Part shown: piece after piece, positions 34,879 through 42,058 of the stretch
Position numbering within the stretch: position 1 is the stretch's first letter
Layout: each line of letters begins with the position of its first letter
DNA from: Thiococcus pfennigii
GTDB lineage: Bacteria; Pseudomonadota; Gammaproteobacteria; Chromatiales; Chromatiaceae
Direction: 5' to 3'
Assembly (NCBI RefSeq): GCF_016583835.1
Contig: NZ_NRRW01000032.1
Location: 1-42,058 of the forward strand
Length of the DNA stretch: 42,058 nucleotides
Notes under the pieces: generated by a model
Database searches by the model: none
What the model was told of the DNA's origin: nothing
What the model saw: only the letters and a program-made list of their open reading frames with translations
Translations under genes and position numbers: made by a program

Positions 34879-36747
34879 ATGTCCTCGAACCCCCAGCGCT
34901 ACCAGGACGCCGACGCCATCGCCGAGGCCATCCTCGCGCGCATCGGCCGCGACATCGTCCTGTTGCTGCCGCTGGCCCTCGGCAAGGCGGTCCACATCGC
35001 CAATGCCCTGGTCGATCGCGCCTGCGCCGACCCCACGATTCGGCTGACGATCTTCACGGCGCTCTCGTTGGAGAGGCCCGCGTTGAACAGCGAGATCAAG
35101 CGGCGCTTCCTGGGTCCGGCGGCGGATCGACTGTTCGGCGCCTACCCTGGGCTGAGGTACGTCGAACGGCTCCGCCAGGGGACGCTGCCCGAGAACATCC
35201 GGGTACACGAATTCTTCCTGCTGGCCGGGCAATGGCTCGAGGTGCCGCAGATGCAGCAGGCCTTCATCTCGGCCAACTTCACGCACGCCCTCTCCTACCT
35301 GCGCGAGCGGGGGCTCAACGTCGTCGCCCAGCTCGTCGCCCCGCCGGAGGACGGCGAAGGCCGGAAGTTCAGCCTGAGCTGCAATCCGGACGTGACCGCC
35401 GACCTGCTGCGCCTGCGCCGACGCGGCGAGGTGGACTTCGTCTTCGCCGGACAGAGCAATGCCGAGCTGCCGTTCATGTATGGCGATGCCGTCTTCGATC
35501 GCGACGAGCTTGATCTGCTGCTCGATGGAACCGCCTGCGAGTTCGAGCTCTTCGTGGCACCCAAGCGCCCGGTCGGCCTGGCCGATTATGCGATCGGGCT
35601 CCATGCGGCGCGGCTGGTCCGCGACGGCGGCACCATCCAGATCGGCATCGGCTCCATCGGCGATGCCATCGTCCAGGCCCTGCTGCTGCGTCACCAGCGC
35701 AATGACCGCTTTCGCGATCTGCACCAACGGTGGCCGAAGACGGACTCGGGCGATCTCTACGAGGACGGACCCCTCGAGGCGGGGCTCTATGCGAACAGCG
35801 AGATGTTCGTCAGCGGCTTCCTGCCGCTCTACGATGCGGGCATCCTGAGCCGCGAGGTCGACGGCGCGGTGCTGCACGGGGCCTTCTTCGTCGACGACCG
35901 CGCCTTCTACGAGCGTCTGCGGGCGATGCCGAAGGCCGAGCGGCAACGCTTTCGCATGATGGCCGTGAGCTTCACGAACGAACTCTTCGGCGACGAGGAG
36001 GGCAAGCGGGCCGCCCGGGTCGGAGCACGCTTCATCAACAGCGCGATGAAGGCGACGCTGCGCGGCGCCATCGTCTCCGACGCGGTCGAGGGCGGCGGCG
36101 TCGTCAGCGGCGTCGGCGGGCAATACAACTTCGTCGCCCAGGCCTTCGCCCTCGCCGGGGCGCGCTCGGTCATGACCCTCAACGCCACCCGCCAGTCACG
36201 CGGCCAGACCGTGTCGAACATCGTCTGGGCCTACGGCCACGAGACCATCCCTTGGCATCTGCGCGATATCGTCGTCACCGAGTATGGCGTCGCCGACCTG
36301 CGCGGCAAGAGCGAGGTCGAGACGATCGCCGCCATGCTCGCGATCGCCGACTCGCGCTTCCAGCCCGGGTTGCTCGCGCAGGCCAAGAAGGCCGGCAAGA
36401 TCCCCCAGGGCTACCAGATCCCCGAGGAGCAGCGACGCAACACCCCGGAGCGCATCGAAGCGGTCTTGAGGCCCCTGACGGGCGAAGGCCTGCTGCCGCG
36501 CTTCCCCTTCGGCACCGACTTCACGCCCGAAGAGCAGCGGCTTATGCCCGCCCTGGAGCTGCTCAAGCAGAAAGGGCGCACCCGAATGGGAATCGGCTCC
36601 CTGCTCATGAAGGGTCTGCTGGCCGGGAAGCCGACCGATGAGCAGGCCGTATGTCTCGAGCGCATGGGGCTGCACCAACCCCGAAACCTCAAGGAACATC
36701 TCTATCGGCGGCTCCTGCACGCGGCGCTGACGGAGACGAGCGCGTAG
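34879..36747 (+). CDS. Acetyl-CoA hydrolase/CoA-transferase family protein
   Basis: This 622-residue protein belongs to the acetyl-CoA hydrolase/4-hydroxybutyrate CoA-transferase family, which moves CoA between acetyl-CoA and other acids. The likely catalytic Glu308 lies in ANSEMFVSGF, and the C-terminal glycine loop is VVSGVGGQYNFVAQAFALAG. An N-terminal domain of about 250 residues and a long C-terminal tail (TDFTPEEQRLMPALELLKQK) make it longer than the usual 430-500 residues. It starts 25 bases after fadJ and closes the operon, so it may release or exchange the acetyl-CoA formed by beta-oxidation. The acceptor acid cannot be read from the sequence. The ribosome binding site is weak. Confidence 0.85.
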   Translation: MSSNPQRYQDADAIAEAILARIGRDIVLLLPLALGKAVHIANALVDRACADPTIRLTIFTALSLERPALNSEIKRRFLGPAADRLFGAYPGLRYVERLRQGTLPENIRVHEFFLLAGQWLEVPQMQQAFISANFTHALSYLRERGLNVVAQLVAPPEDGEGRKFSLSCNPDVTADLLRLRRRGEVDFVFAGQSNAELPFMYGDAVFDRDELDLLLDGTACEFELFVAPKRPVGLADYAIGLHAARLVRDGGTIQIGIGSIGDAIVQALLLRHQRNDRFRDLHQRWPKTDSGDLYEDGPLEAGLYANSEMFVSGFLPLYDAGILSREVDGAVLHGAFFVDDRAFYERLRAMPKAERQRFRMMAVSFTNELFGDEEGKRAARVGARFINSAMKATLRGAIVSDAVEGGGVVSGVGGQYNFVAQAFALAGARSVMTLNATRQSRGQTVSNIVWAYGHETIPWHLRDIVVTEYGVADLRGKSEVETIAAMLAIADSRFQPGLLAQAKKAGKIPQGYQIPEEQRRNTPERIEAVLRPLTGEGLLPRFPFGTDFTPEEQRLMPALELLKQKGRTRMGIGSLLMKGLLAGKPTDEQAVCLERMGLHQPRNLKEHLYRRLLHAALTETSA

Positions 36748-36777
36748 CAGGCACCCCGATCGCGACCCGCGTCGCGC

Positions 36778-36824
36778 GGCGAAGATCTTCGCCAATGCAA
36801 TGCCTGCGCCCCCGAGGCGCAGGC
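36778..36824. terminator. Palindrome and hairpin after the fad operon
   Basis: GGCGAAGATCTTCGCC (36778-36793) is a perfect 16-base palindrome. Eight bases on, GCCTGCGCC and GGCGCAGGC form a nine-base-pair stem with a five-base loop (36802-36824). They lie between the convergent CoA-transferase and CBS genes and probably end transcription, though no long T run follows. Confidence 0.5.
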
Positions 36825-36934
36825 TCTCCGTTCGATACACCAACAGATCGTCAGTCCGAGGCGACGCCTGGCTAGTACCTATCACGAATGACTTCTTCGG
36901 TTTTGGGTCGGGGTCTTTGCTCCCGTGCCTGGCA

Positions 36935-37354
36935 TCATTGCGGCATCGAGGTCTTTTCCATGACCTCGCCGGTCAGCGACTGATCTGCACCCCGGTGGGC
37001 CAGGTCACCGACGGAGAGGATGCCGACAAACCGTTCGTTGCGGTCCATTACGAGCAGCCGTCGCACCTGCTGTGCTTCCATCGTTGCAGCCGCCGTCTCG
37101 ACGTCGTCATCCTCGTAGCCGACCAGCACTCCGCGGCTCATGACCGCCGAGACCGGCGTGTCCTCTAGCGACGCGCCGTCGGCAACCGCCCTGATCGTGA
37201 TATCGCGGTCTGTCACTGCACCAGTGAGCTGGTTCTCCTCGAGCACCGGGAGAATCCCGATGTCGTGGTCACGCATCAGCTCTGCCGCATGTCGCACAGA
37301 GTCCCGATGCTCAATGACATGGCCGCCTCGGGTCATGATCTCGCGCACTTGCAT
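36935..37354 (-). CDS. CBS-domain pair protein
   Basis: The 139-residue protein consists almost wholly of two CBS domains: residues 8-62 (IMTRGGHVIEHRDSVRHAAE ... GAVTDRDITIRAVADG) and 72-130 (VMSRGVLVGYEDDDVETAA ... VGILSVGDLAHR). Stand-alone CBS pairs bind adenine nucleotides such as AMP, ATP or NAD and act as energy or stress sensors, often influencing other enzymes. The ATG follows GAGGAGGATG, a strong ribosome binding site. It converges with the fad operon and has no co-directional neighbour close by. The partner is unknown. Confidence 0.93.
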   Translation of the reverse strand: MQVREIMTRGGHVIEHRDSVRHAAELMRDHDIGILPVLEENQLTGAVTDRDITIRAVADGASLEDTPVSAVMSRGVLVGYEDDDVETAAATMEAQQVRRLLVMDRNERFVGILSVGDLAHRGADQSLTGEVMEKTSMPQ

Positions 37355-37870
37355 GGTTCATCCTCCTCGAGCATTCGCCTTCGCGGAAGTCGCCTTCGGC
37401 GATGTGAAGCGCCATCGTCGTTGCTCCGCTCGGGAGCCACGGCCGAAGACGCCGAGTCGTTACTTCACCGTGCCAGACGGGGCGTCTGATCGCTGGTCTT
37501 TCGCCCAAGCCAGAGCGCAGCCTTCCCCCGGAGAATGCCACCGGCGAGCAATGGGCTCCTCGCCAGCGTCAGTCACTGCCGGCTGATCCCTCAGAATCTG
37601 GGTGGACGCCCGAGACTGGCACTCTCTCGTGGGCACGCAGATTCGATGCCACATGATTCTGCTGCGCCGGGTGGAAAGCTTCGACACCCGCGTTTGGCAT
37701 TGCGTCGCGCTACCGCGGGTGCAATGAGCCGATTGCGAGGGGCATTTCGGCCGCTGGAGGCCAGGACGAGCCGCTTTGGTGGGGCTGCAGCGGCCCACCG
37801 ATGCGGCATGCCTCATGCTGCCAAGTCCCAATCACCCATCGACCGAGAACCGATCAGCCGGAGGTACCCA
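37355..37870. other. Gene-free region between CBS and reductase genes
   Basis: About 515 bases between divergent genes. Open frames exist on both strands but have no plausible composition or ribosome binding site. The GGAGGT site (37860-37865) of the next gene lies at its end. Promoters of both neighbours should be here; I cannot place them. Confidence 0.5.
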
Positions 37871-38535
37871 GTGGCACATACCACAACGCTGCTGATGAGC
37901 GGATTTGTTACGCACGATACACGCCGGTTCGTGATCGAGCGGCCCGATGGCTTCACATTCGAGCCCGGCCAGGGGGTCGAACTGACCATCGAGCAGGAGC
38001 CATGGCAAGGAGAGGCCCGGCCCTTCACGCCGACCTGCCTGCCGGGTGAGCAGCTGCTCGAGCTGACCATCAAGCGCCATCCGAAGAGTGATGGCTTCAC
38101 GACAGCCCTCCATGATTTAGAGGCCGGGGCGCCTCTGACTCTCAGCGAGCCCTTCGGCACGATCACCTACCAGGGTCCTGGCACGTTCATCGCTGCCGGG
38201 GCGGGCATCACCCCTTCCTCGCCAGCCTCCGCCGCCTAGCCAGCGAGAAGGCGCCTGACGGTCACTGCCTGCTGTTCTCCAGCAAGACTGAAGCCGATCT
38301 GATCTGCGGCCTGGAGCTGCGCCAATACCTACAAGACCGGGCGCATTTCACCTTTACGCGTCGACCACCGGCGGGGCAGCAGGACCGGCACATCGACAAG
38401 GCCTATCTCCAAGGGCAGATCGGCGACCTGGGACAATATTTCTACGTCTGCGGCCCCGATGCCTTCGTCGAAGCCGTGAACGATGCATTGACGGGCCTCG
38501 GAGTGCCCGACGAACGTCTCGTCTACGAGCGCTAG
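37871..38535 (+). pseudogene. Flavodoxin reductase-like FAD/NAD oxidoreductase with one frameshift
   Basis: From GTG 37871 (GGAGGT five bases before) the frame encodes the FAD-binding half of a ferredoxin-NADP reductase-like protein (FVIERPDGFTFEPGQGVEL ... EPFGTITYQGPGTFIAAGAGITP) and then stops at 38239. Shifting frame at the C run 38211-38214 restores the rest: PFLASLRRLASEK, LLFSSKTEADLI and FYVCGPDAFVEAVNDALTG, ending at TAG 38533-38535. One missing C would make an intact protein of about 221 residues. The NAD-binding GITPF and CGPDAF motifs and the FAD part are otherwise well kept, so this is a very recent mutation, a sequencing error or a slippage site. The likely role is electron transfer from NAD(P)H. 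Confidence 0.82.
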
Positions 38536-38606
38536 GAGTCGTCGATCGTGAACCGCCCGAGCACAACGTGCGATGGGTTTGCGCCCCATTGCAGGAGCCG
38601 CACAAG

Positions 38607-39170
38607 ATGGAGAAGCACGATATGATTGAGCTTTCAAATCGAAAGATCGGAATCTTGGTCGAAGACCTGTTCGAGGATCTGGAGCTCTGGTATCCGGCGA
38701 TCCGCATGCGCGAGGCCGGTGCCCAAGTGCGCTTATTGGGAGCCGGCCAGGAAGTCTACAAGGGGAAACGTGGATTGACAGCCAACCCGGATGCAGAGGT
38801 CAGCATGGTGCGGTCGAGCGAGTTCGATGGATTGATCATCCCGGGTGGCTACGCCCCAGACCACCTGCGCCGCCATGAGCCGGTCCTGGAGTTGGTGCGC
38901 GCGATGGACCGGGAGAACAAGCCGATCGCCTTCATCTGCCATGCCGGCTGGGTCCCGATCTCGGCCGGAATCGTGAAGGGCCGGCGGGTGACCTCTTTCC
39001 AGGCCATCCGCGACGATCTGGTCAATGCCGGCGCCCAGTGGCAGGACAGCGCCGTGGTGATCGACGGAAACCTGATCTCGAGCCGCCACCCGGGAGATCT
39101 CCCGGACTTCTGCCGCGCCATCATCGCCCGGATCGCCCATAGACAAGGTGCGGCTTTCGAGGAATCCTAG
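38607..39170 (+). CDS. PfpI/DJ-1 family protein (deglycase-like)
   Basis: This 187-residue protein is of the PfpI branch of the DJ-1 superfamily, variously described as proteases, glyoxalases or deglycases that protect against carbonyl stress. The nucleophile is Cys111 with the adjacent His112 (FICHAGWVPISAG), and the conserved acidic elbow is in GILVEDLFEDLELWYP. IIPGGYAPDHLRR and SRHPGDLPDFCRAI are further family blocks. The ATG at 38607 has AGGAG nine bases upstream; a second ATG five codons later (38622) also has a GGAG. It follows the frameshifted reductase by 71 bases, so the two may form an operon. Confidence 0.9.
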   Translation: MEKHDMIELSNRKIGILVEDLFEDLELWYPAIRMREAGAQVRLLGAGQEVYKGKRGLTANPDAEVSMVRSSEFDGLIIPGGYAPDHLRRHEPVLELVRAMDRENKPIAFICHAGWVPISAGIVKGRRVTSFQAIRDDLVNAGAQWQDSAVVIDGNLISSRHPGDLPDFCRAIIARIAHRQGAAFEES

Positions 39171-39292
39171 CCCGAGCGGCTCGCCGGGCAAGTCCGAGAT
39201 GGCTCTGTCCTCGACAGCATGAAATGGTCCGCACACGGGGCAAGTCGACTTCGTCGCCGGCCCTTCGCTGAGCCAGCACAGGATCCTAACCC

Positions 39293-40120
39293 ATGAGCCT
39301 TCGCCGTTTCTCAGGTCTCGCCCGCCCGCTCGATCTTGCCTACCCCACCAATCGCTGGATCGGCGCTGCATCGCTCGCCATCCTCGCTGCCGGCTGGCTG
39401 CTGCGCGGCTCCATCAGCGGCGACTGGCTCGCGTCCGGCGCTTGGGCGAGCCTGGCCGCGCTCGCGGTCTTTCTATCCTGGGCCCTGTGTCGCGAGCTCG
39501 ACCCGGATCGCGAGCGCATCGCCTTCCTGGCCAGCGGCCTTGCCCTGCTTGGAATCGCGATCACCGGCCTGCCGGACATTGCCGGCCTCTTCGCCATACT
39601 GCTCACGATCCGCGTGGTAAACCGCACCACCGGCAGCGGCGCGACCGCGCTCGACGGCCTGGCCCTGTTCGCCCTGACATTCTGGATTGCGCTGGGCGGC
39701 GTCTGGCTTTATCTGGCGCTTGCATGCCTCGCCTCGATCCTCGATGGGCTATCCGCACCGGGGAGCCCGTCGCGCGCGGCAATCGGTGTCGGCGCCGCAG
39801 TGCTCGCGACGGGCGCAATCCTTGTCATCGGCCCAAACCTCAGCCCTTTCGAACCGCAGATGCCCACAACCCTGCTGGCCGTCCTCCTTGCGGCCGCGCT
39901 CTACCCAGCCGTCCGCGATGCGGACAGCGTCGAAACGCCGGCAGATGAGACCGGGAAGCGACTCTCCTCGATGCGACTGAGACTTGGTCAGCTCTTGGCA
40001 GCAGCCGCCGCTCTCGGACTCGTACTATGGCATGGCGGTGAAGGGTTTGCCGAGCTGATGCCGCTCTGGGCGGCGATGGTGGCCGCGGGTGCTGGGCGTC
40101 TCCACGAGCGCCGGCGCTGA
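39293..40120 (+). CDS. Polytopic membrane protein, unknown function
   Basis: The protein has 275 residues with about seven or eight hydrophobic segments, for example WIGAASLAILAAGWLL, GAWASLAALAVFLSW, IAFLASGLALLGIAI, ALFALTFWIALGGVWLYLAL, AAIGVGAAVLATGAILVIG, TLLAVLLAAALYP and LLAAAAALGLVLW. The loops are short and acidic or basic, consistent with an inner-membrane protein. An AGGA stands ten bases before the ATG. I do not recognise a family. It is preceded by 122 bases of non-coding DNA and converges with sodB. Confidence 0.7.
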   Translation: MSLRRFSGLARPLDLAYPTNRWIGAASLAILAAGWLLRGSISGDWLASGAWASLAALAVFLSWALCRELDPDRERIAFLASGLALLGIAITGLPDIAGLFAILLTIRVVNRTTGSGATALDGLALFALTFWIALGGVWLYLALACLASILDGLSAPGSPSRAAIGVGAAVLATGAILVIGPNLSPFEPQMPTTLLAVLLAAALYPAVRDADSVETPADETGKRLSSMRLRLGQLLAAAAALGLVLWHGGEGFAELMPLWAAMVAAGAGRLHERRR

Positions 40121-40170
40121 CTTCGAGCCGGCTGCAGGGCCCCTGCCCACCGAGCCGAATCGCACAACTC

Positions 40171-40203
40171 GTGGGGCGGCACCAACGCAGCGGTGCCGCC
40201 CAC
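40171..40203. terminator. Hairpin between convergent genes
   Basis: GGCGGCACC (40175-40183) pairs perfectly with GGTGCCGCC (40192-40200), and the stem extends by a further C-G pair and, with a bulge, two more. It lies between the membrane protein gene and sodB and may serve both. Its core resembles the hairpin at 2418-2443. Confidence 0.5.
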
Positions 40204-40305
40204 TACTCGGTTGAGTCGTTGCCAGCAACCATCGATGGCAAGGATTCATCTGCGTGACGGGCTGGTCCGGGCAAGCCTGTCGGCCATCCCTGGCCGGCGA
40301 GGCGC

Positions 40306-40908
40306 CTAACCGACGTCGAACGGTCGGTCGCGGCGCAGATTCTCTGCCGCGAAGTCCCAGTTCACGAGCTCCCAGAAGGCGTCGACGTAACGCTTCTTCT
40401 CGTTGCGGTAGTCGACGTAGTAGGCGTGCTCCCACATGTCGCAGGTGAGAATGGGCGTCTTGTCGTCGGTCAGCGGATTACCGGCATTGCTGCGAGTCTC
40501 GACGCTGAGCTTGCCGTCGCTATCCCTGGCGAGCCAGACCCAGCCAGACCCGAAGAGCGTCATCAAGGCGTTCGAGATCTCATCGCGCAGGGCGTCGACG
40601 CTGCCGAAATCCCGCTCGATCGCGCTCGCGAGTTCGCCCGTTGGATTGCCGCCGCCGTTCGGGCTGAGGCAGTGCCAGAAGAAGGCGTGATTCCAGGCCT
40701 GAGCGCCGTTGTTGAAGATGCCGCCCGAAGCCGAACGAACGATCTCGGTCAGCGCCTTATCGGCAAACTCGGTTGTCTCGATGAGGGCATTGAGCTTGTT
40801 GACATAGGTCCCGTGGTGCTTGTCGTGATGCAGGGACAATGTCTCGCTCGATATGTGCGGCGCGAGCGCATCATAGGCGTAAGGCAGATCGGGTAGCTGA
40901 TGGGTCAT
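40306..40908 (-). CDS. sodB: Iron superoxide dismutase
   Basis: SodB dismutates superoxide in the cytoplasm. The 200-residue protein has all four metal ligands, His27, His74, Asp157 and His161 (DMWEHAYYVDYRN). The block AQAWNHAFFWHCL and the residues FGSGWVWL are of the iron type, though metal choice cannot be proved from sequence. There is no signal peptide. AGGAG stands eight bases before the ATG. It lies 45 bases downstream of sodC on the same strand, so cytoplasmic and periplasmic dismutases probably share a transcript. Confidence 0.97.
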   Translation of the reverse strand: MTHQLPDLPYAYDALAPHISSETLSLHHDKHHGTYVNKLNALIETTEFADKALTEIVRSASGGIFNNGAQAWNHAFFWHCLSPNGGGNPTGELASAIERDFGSVDALRDEISNALMTLFGSGWVWLARDSDGKLSVETRSNAGNPLTDDKTPILTCDMWEHAYYVDYRNEKKRYVDAFWELVNWDFAAENLRRDRPFDVG

Positions 40909-40953
40909 GTGAGGACTCCTGCTTGTTTGGGGTTAGTGCGGTCGAGCGCCTGC

Positions 40954-41481
40954 TCAGTCGGCGTCGATGACGCCGCAGGCGATCCGCGGTCCAGCTGCAC
41001 CGCTCGGCTGGCTCTCGTAGTCGTCCGCGCCTTCGTGGATGACAACGGCAGCACCATCGTCGTCCAGCAGGTCGGGCTTCAGCGCCGCGGCCAGCGTCAG
41101 GACTTCGAATTCCAGTGTCCCGCCGTCGGGCACATGGATATTGGGCATATCACCGGCGTGAGGCCCGTCTTCGACGAGAAATCCGTGGGCGCTGTCGTCA
41201 GGGTTGAAATGACCACCGGCCGACTTGAAGGGCGGCTCGCAGACGCCCGTCTCGTGCAGATGAAAGGCATGCGTGCCCGGCGGCAGGCCGACCAATCGCG
41301 CGTGCAGCAGGAGACCGTTCGGGGTCTCTCGCAGGCTCACCGTACCAACCTGATTGCCATCAGGATCCCGGAGCGTCGCCCCGGCCATGCCATCGCCGGC
41401 CACCGCGCTAGTGGCGAGACAAGCGGACAACGCGAGCCAACCGATCATGGCGACGCGCCGTGCAAAGGCGTTCATAACCAT
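40954..41481 (-). CDS. sodC: Periplasmic Cu/Zn superoxide dismutase
   Basis: SodC removes superoxide in the periplasm. The 175-residue protein has a signal peptide (FARRVAMIGWLALSACLATS) and the metal-binding sites HAFHLHETG, GGHFNPDDSAHG, GDMPNI and VVIHEGADDY. Two cysteines (GVCEPP and RIACGV) make the family disulphide. The signal contains LSAC, a lipoprotein-box-like motif, so a lipid anchor is possible besides cleavage after AVA. AGGAGAG precedes the ATG on the complement of 41479-41481; a second ATG two codons later is also usable. sodB follows after 45 bases. Confidence 0.95.
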   Translation of the reverse strand: MVMNAFARRVAMIGWLALSACLATSAVAGDGMAGATLRDPDGNQVGTVSLRETPNGLLLHARLVGLPPGTHAFHLHETGVCEPPFKSAGGHFNPDDSAHGFLVEDGPHAGDMPNIHVPDGGTLEFEVLTLAAALKPDLLDDDGAAVVIHEGADDYESQPSGAAGPRIACGVIDAD

Positions 41482-41606
41482 CGTCTATCTCTCCTGTTGC
41501 TGAAGGTGACAGAGACGCAGGCGAGGTAGCGAACCTGCTACGCGGTCCCCTTCGCAGCGGGGCATCTGCACCTGGATTAGGTGCTATTGGCCCAGCAGCC
41601 GCGCTA

Positions 41607-41884
41607 TCAGAGTGAATCTGTCTCCGCCTCCCAACGATCGAAGACGACCGCCTGCATTCCGCTGCCCGAGACATCGACGGCGTGCTCGAAGCTCGGCCGC
41701 CGCTCGATACTGGCCCGAATCCGATACGCTCCGGCCGGCAGATCCAGCAACAGCCATGGACCAGAAGACGTCACAGTAGCGACCGCCCGGCCGTGCGTAT
41801 CGCTGACAATGACATCGACGTTGCTCAGATGGCTGCCGTCCGCCCTGGCGAACTCGAGCTTCAGGCTGTAGTCCTTCGCGACGG
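41607..41884 (-). pseudogene. Carboxypeptidase-regulatory-like protein, 5' end lost
   Basis: The frame ending at TGA (41607-41609) encodes about 92 residues: LPVAKDYSLKLEFARADG, LSNVDVIVSDTHGRA, WLLLDLPAGAYRIRASIE and the end VVFDRWEAETDSL. This beta-rich pattern matches exported carboxypeptidase-regulatory-like (transthyretin-fold) domains that add to envelope proteins. The start and the expected signal peptide are missing; the frame is open leftward on its own strand into the IS66 end at 41885 and beyond. The IS element therefore appears to have removed or displaced the 5' part. It lies upstream of sodC on the same strand. Confidence 0.62.
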
Positions 41885-42058
41885 GTAACCATTTAGCCCC
41901 CCCCCGCTTCGGACGGCCTGCCGGGGGTTGGGCGTGCTGTCAGATAGCGGGCGCTGGTAGGGGCGGTGCCGGCAACCCTTGGCGTCGTTGGCCGATGACC
42001 TCAGCGATGTACGGCCAAGGAGAGACGCCACGCTTGCGGCAGGTCTCGATGACGCTGG
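41885..42058 (-). mobile_element. End of an IS66-type insertion sequence (partial)
   Basis: The element begins on the plus strand with GTAACC (41885-41890), consistent with IS66-family ends that start GTAA, and continues past the window edge. It contains the 3' end of a transposase gene (41940-42058) and a 9-base C run (41897-41905) between transposase and end. The insertion lies in the gene fragment at 41607-41884. The other end and the target duplication are outside the window. Confidence 0.6.
41940..42058 (-). CDS. IS66-type transposase, C-terminal end (partial)
   Basis: The last 38 residues read SVIETCRKRGVSPWPYIAEV, then IGQRRQGLPAPPLPAPAI and a stop. This matches the C-terminal extension of IS66-family transposases (IETC-RG-SPW-YL-EVI-RR-GLPAPPLP), which move DNA by a DDE reaction. 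The catalytic part is outside the window. The gene runs leftward on the minus strand toward the element's end at 41885. Confidence 0.7.
   Translation of the reverse strand, partial: SVIETCRKRGVSPWPYIAEVIGQRRQGLPAPPLPAPAI

Noticed and set aside
32885-35047. 720-codon plus-strand frame overlapping fadJ
   Set aside because: It is an Arg/Ala-rich shadow frame with no motifs; the fadJ frame carries both glutamates and the Rossmann motif.
37460-37831. 123-codon minus-strand frame before the reductase gene
   Set aside because: It has no ribosome binding site, an unlikely Cys/Arg/Ser-rich composition and no recognisable domain.

Overview
The window is high-GC gammaproteobacterial DNA. The gene set points to the purple sulfur bacteria (Chromatiaceae) or close relatives: a small Thivi_2564-type membrane protein, CsbD and BON stress proteins, a tRNA-Thr followed by YqaJ/AAA+ accessory genes, and hairpin repeats built from CGCGAAA units. 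This placement is inferred from protein resemblance alone; no rRNA or photosynthesis gene is present.

Layout. (1) 1-3235, minus strand: an envelope/stress cluster with two CsbD-like genes (a tandem duplication that includes the upstream region), two BON-domain lipoproteins, a DUF3309 mini-protein, a DUF2333 protein and the start of a secreted protein. (2) 3236-4313: no genes, but one hairpin-forming repeat. (3) 4314-19425, plus strand: two small membrane proteins, a 2943-residue cyclic beta-1,2-glucan synthase, and an overlapping signalling pair, a CheB-CheR-PAS fusion and a PAS-GGDEF-EAL protein whose EAL half has lost key residues. (4) 19606-21862: ispH, thiO and tRNA-Thr(CGU). (5) 21863-24270: a decaying accessory segment beside the tRNA, with a YqaJ exonuclease gene, a truncated AAA+ ATPase and, ahead of each, a similar structured leader that can mask the ribosome binding site. 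(6) 24273-28103: an exported OB-fold-like protein, wrbA, an Acg-type nitroreductase and a cytochrome P460, mixed with gene debris. (7) 28210-28694: three fragments of a DNA ligase D end-joining system. (8) 29206-36747: a tight fatty-acid beta-oxidation operon (acyl-CoA dehydrogenase, thiolase, FadJ-type multifunctional protein, acetyl-CoA hydrolase/transferase). (9) 36935-41481: a CBS-pair protein, a flavodoxin-reductase-like gene broken by one frameshift, a PfpI/DJ-1 protein, a membrane protein and a sodC-sodB pair. (10) 41607-42058: a gene fragment cut by the end of an IS66-type element.

The working biology is oxidative and envelope stress defence, periplasmic glucan synthesis with second-messenger signalling nearby, isoprenoid and thiamine precursor steps, and fatty-acid breakdown. 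Between these are several graveyards (TPP enzyme, LigD, AAA+), so this is a plastic part of the chromosome. The least explained signals are the paired leaders before yqaJ and the AAA+ gene, and the degenerate EAL domain. All assignments come from reading the sequence; no database search was run.
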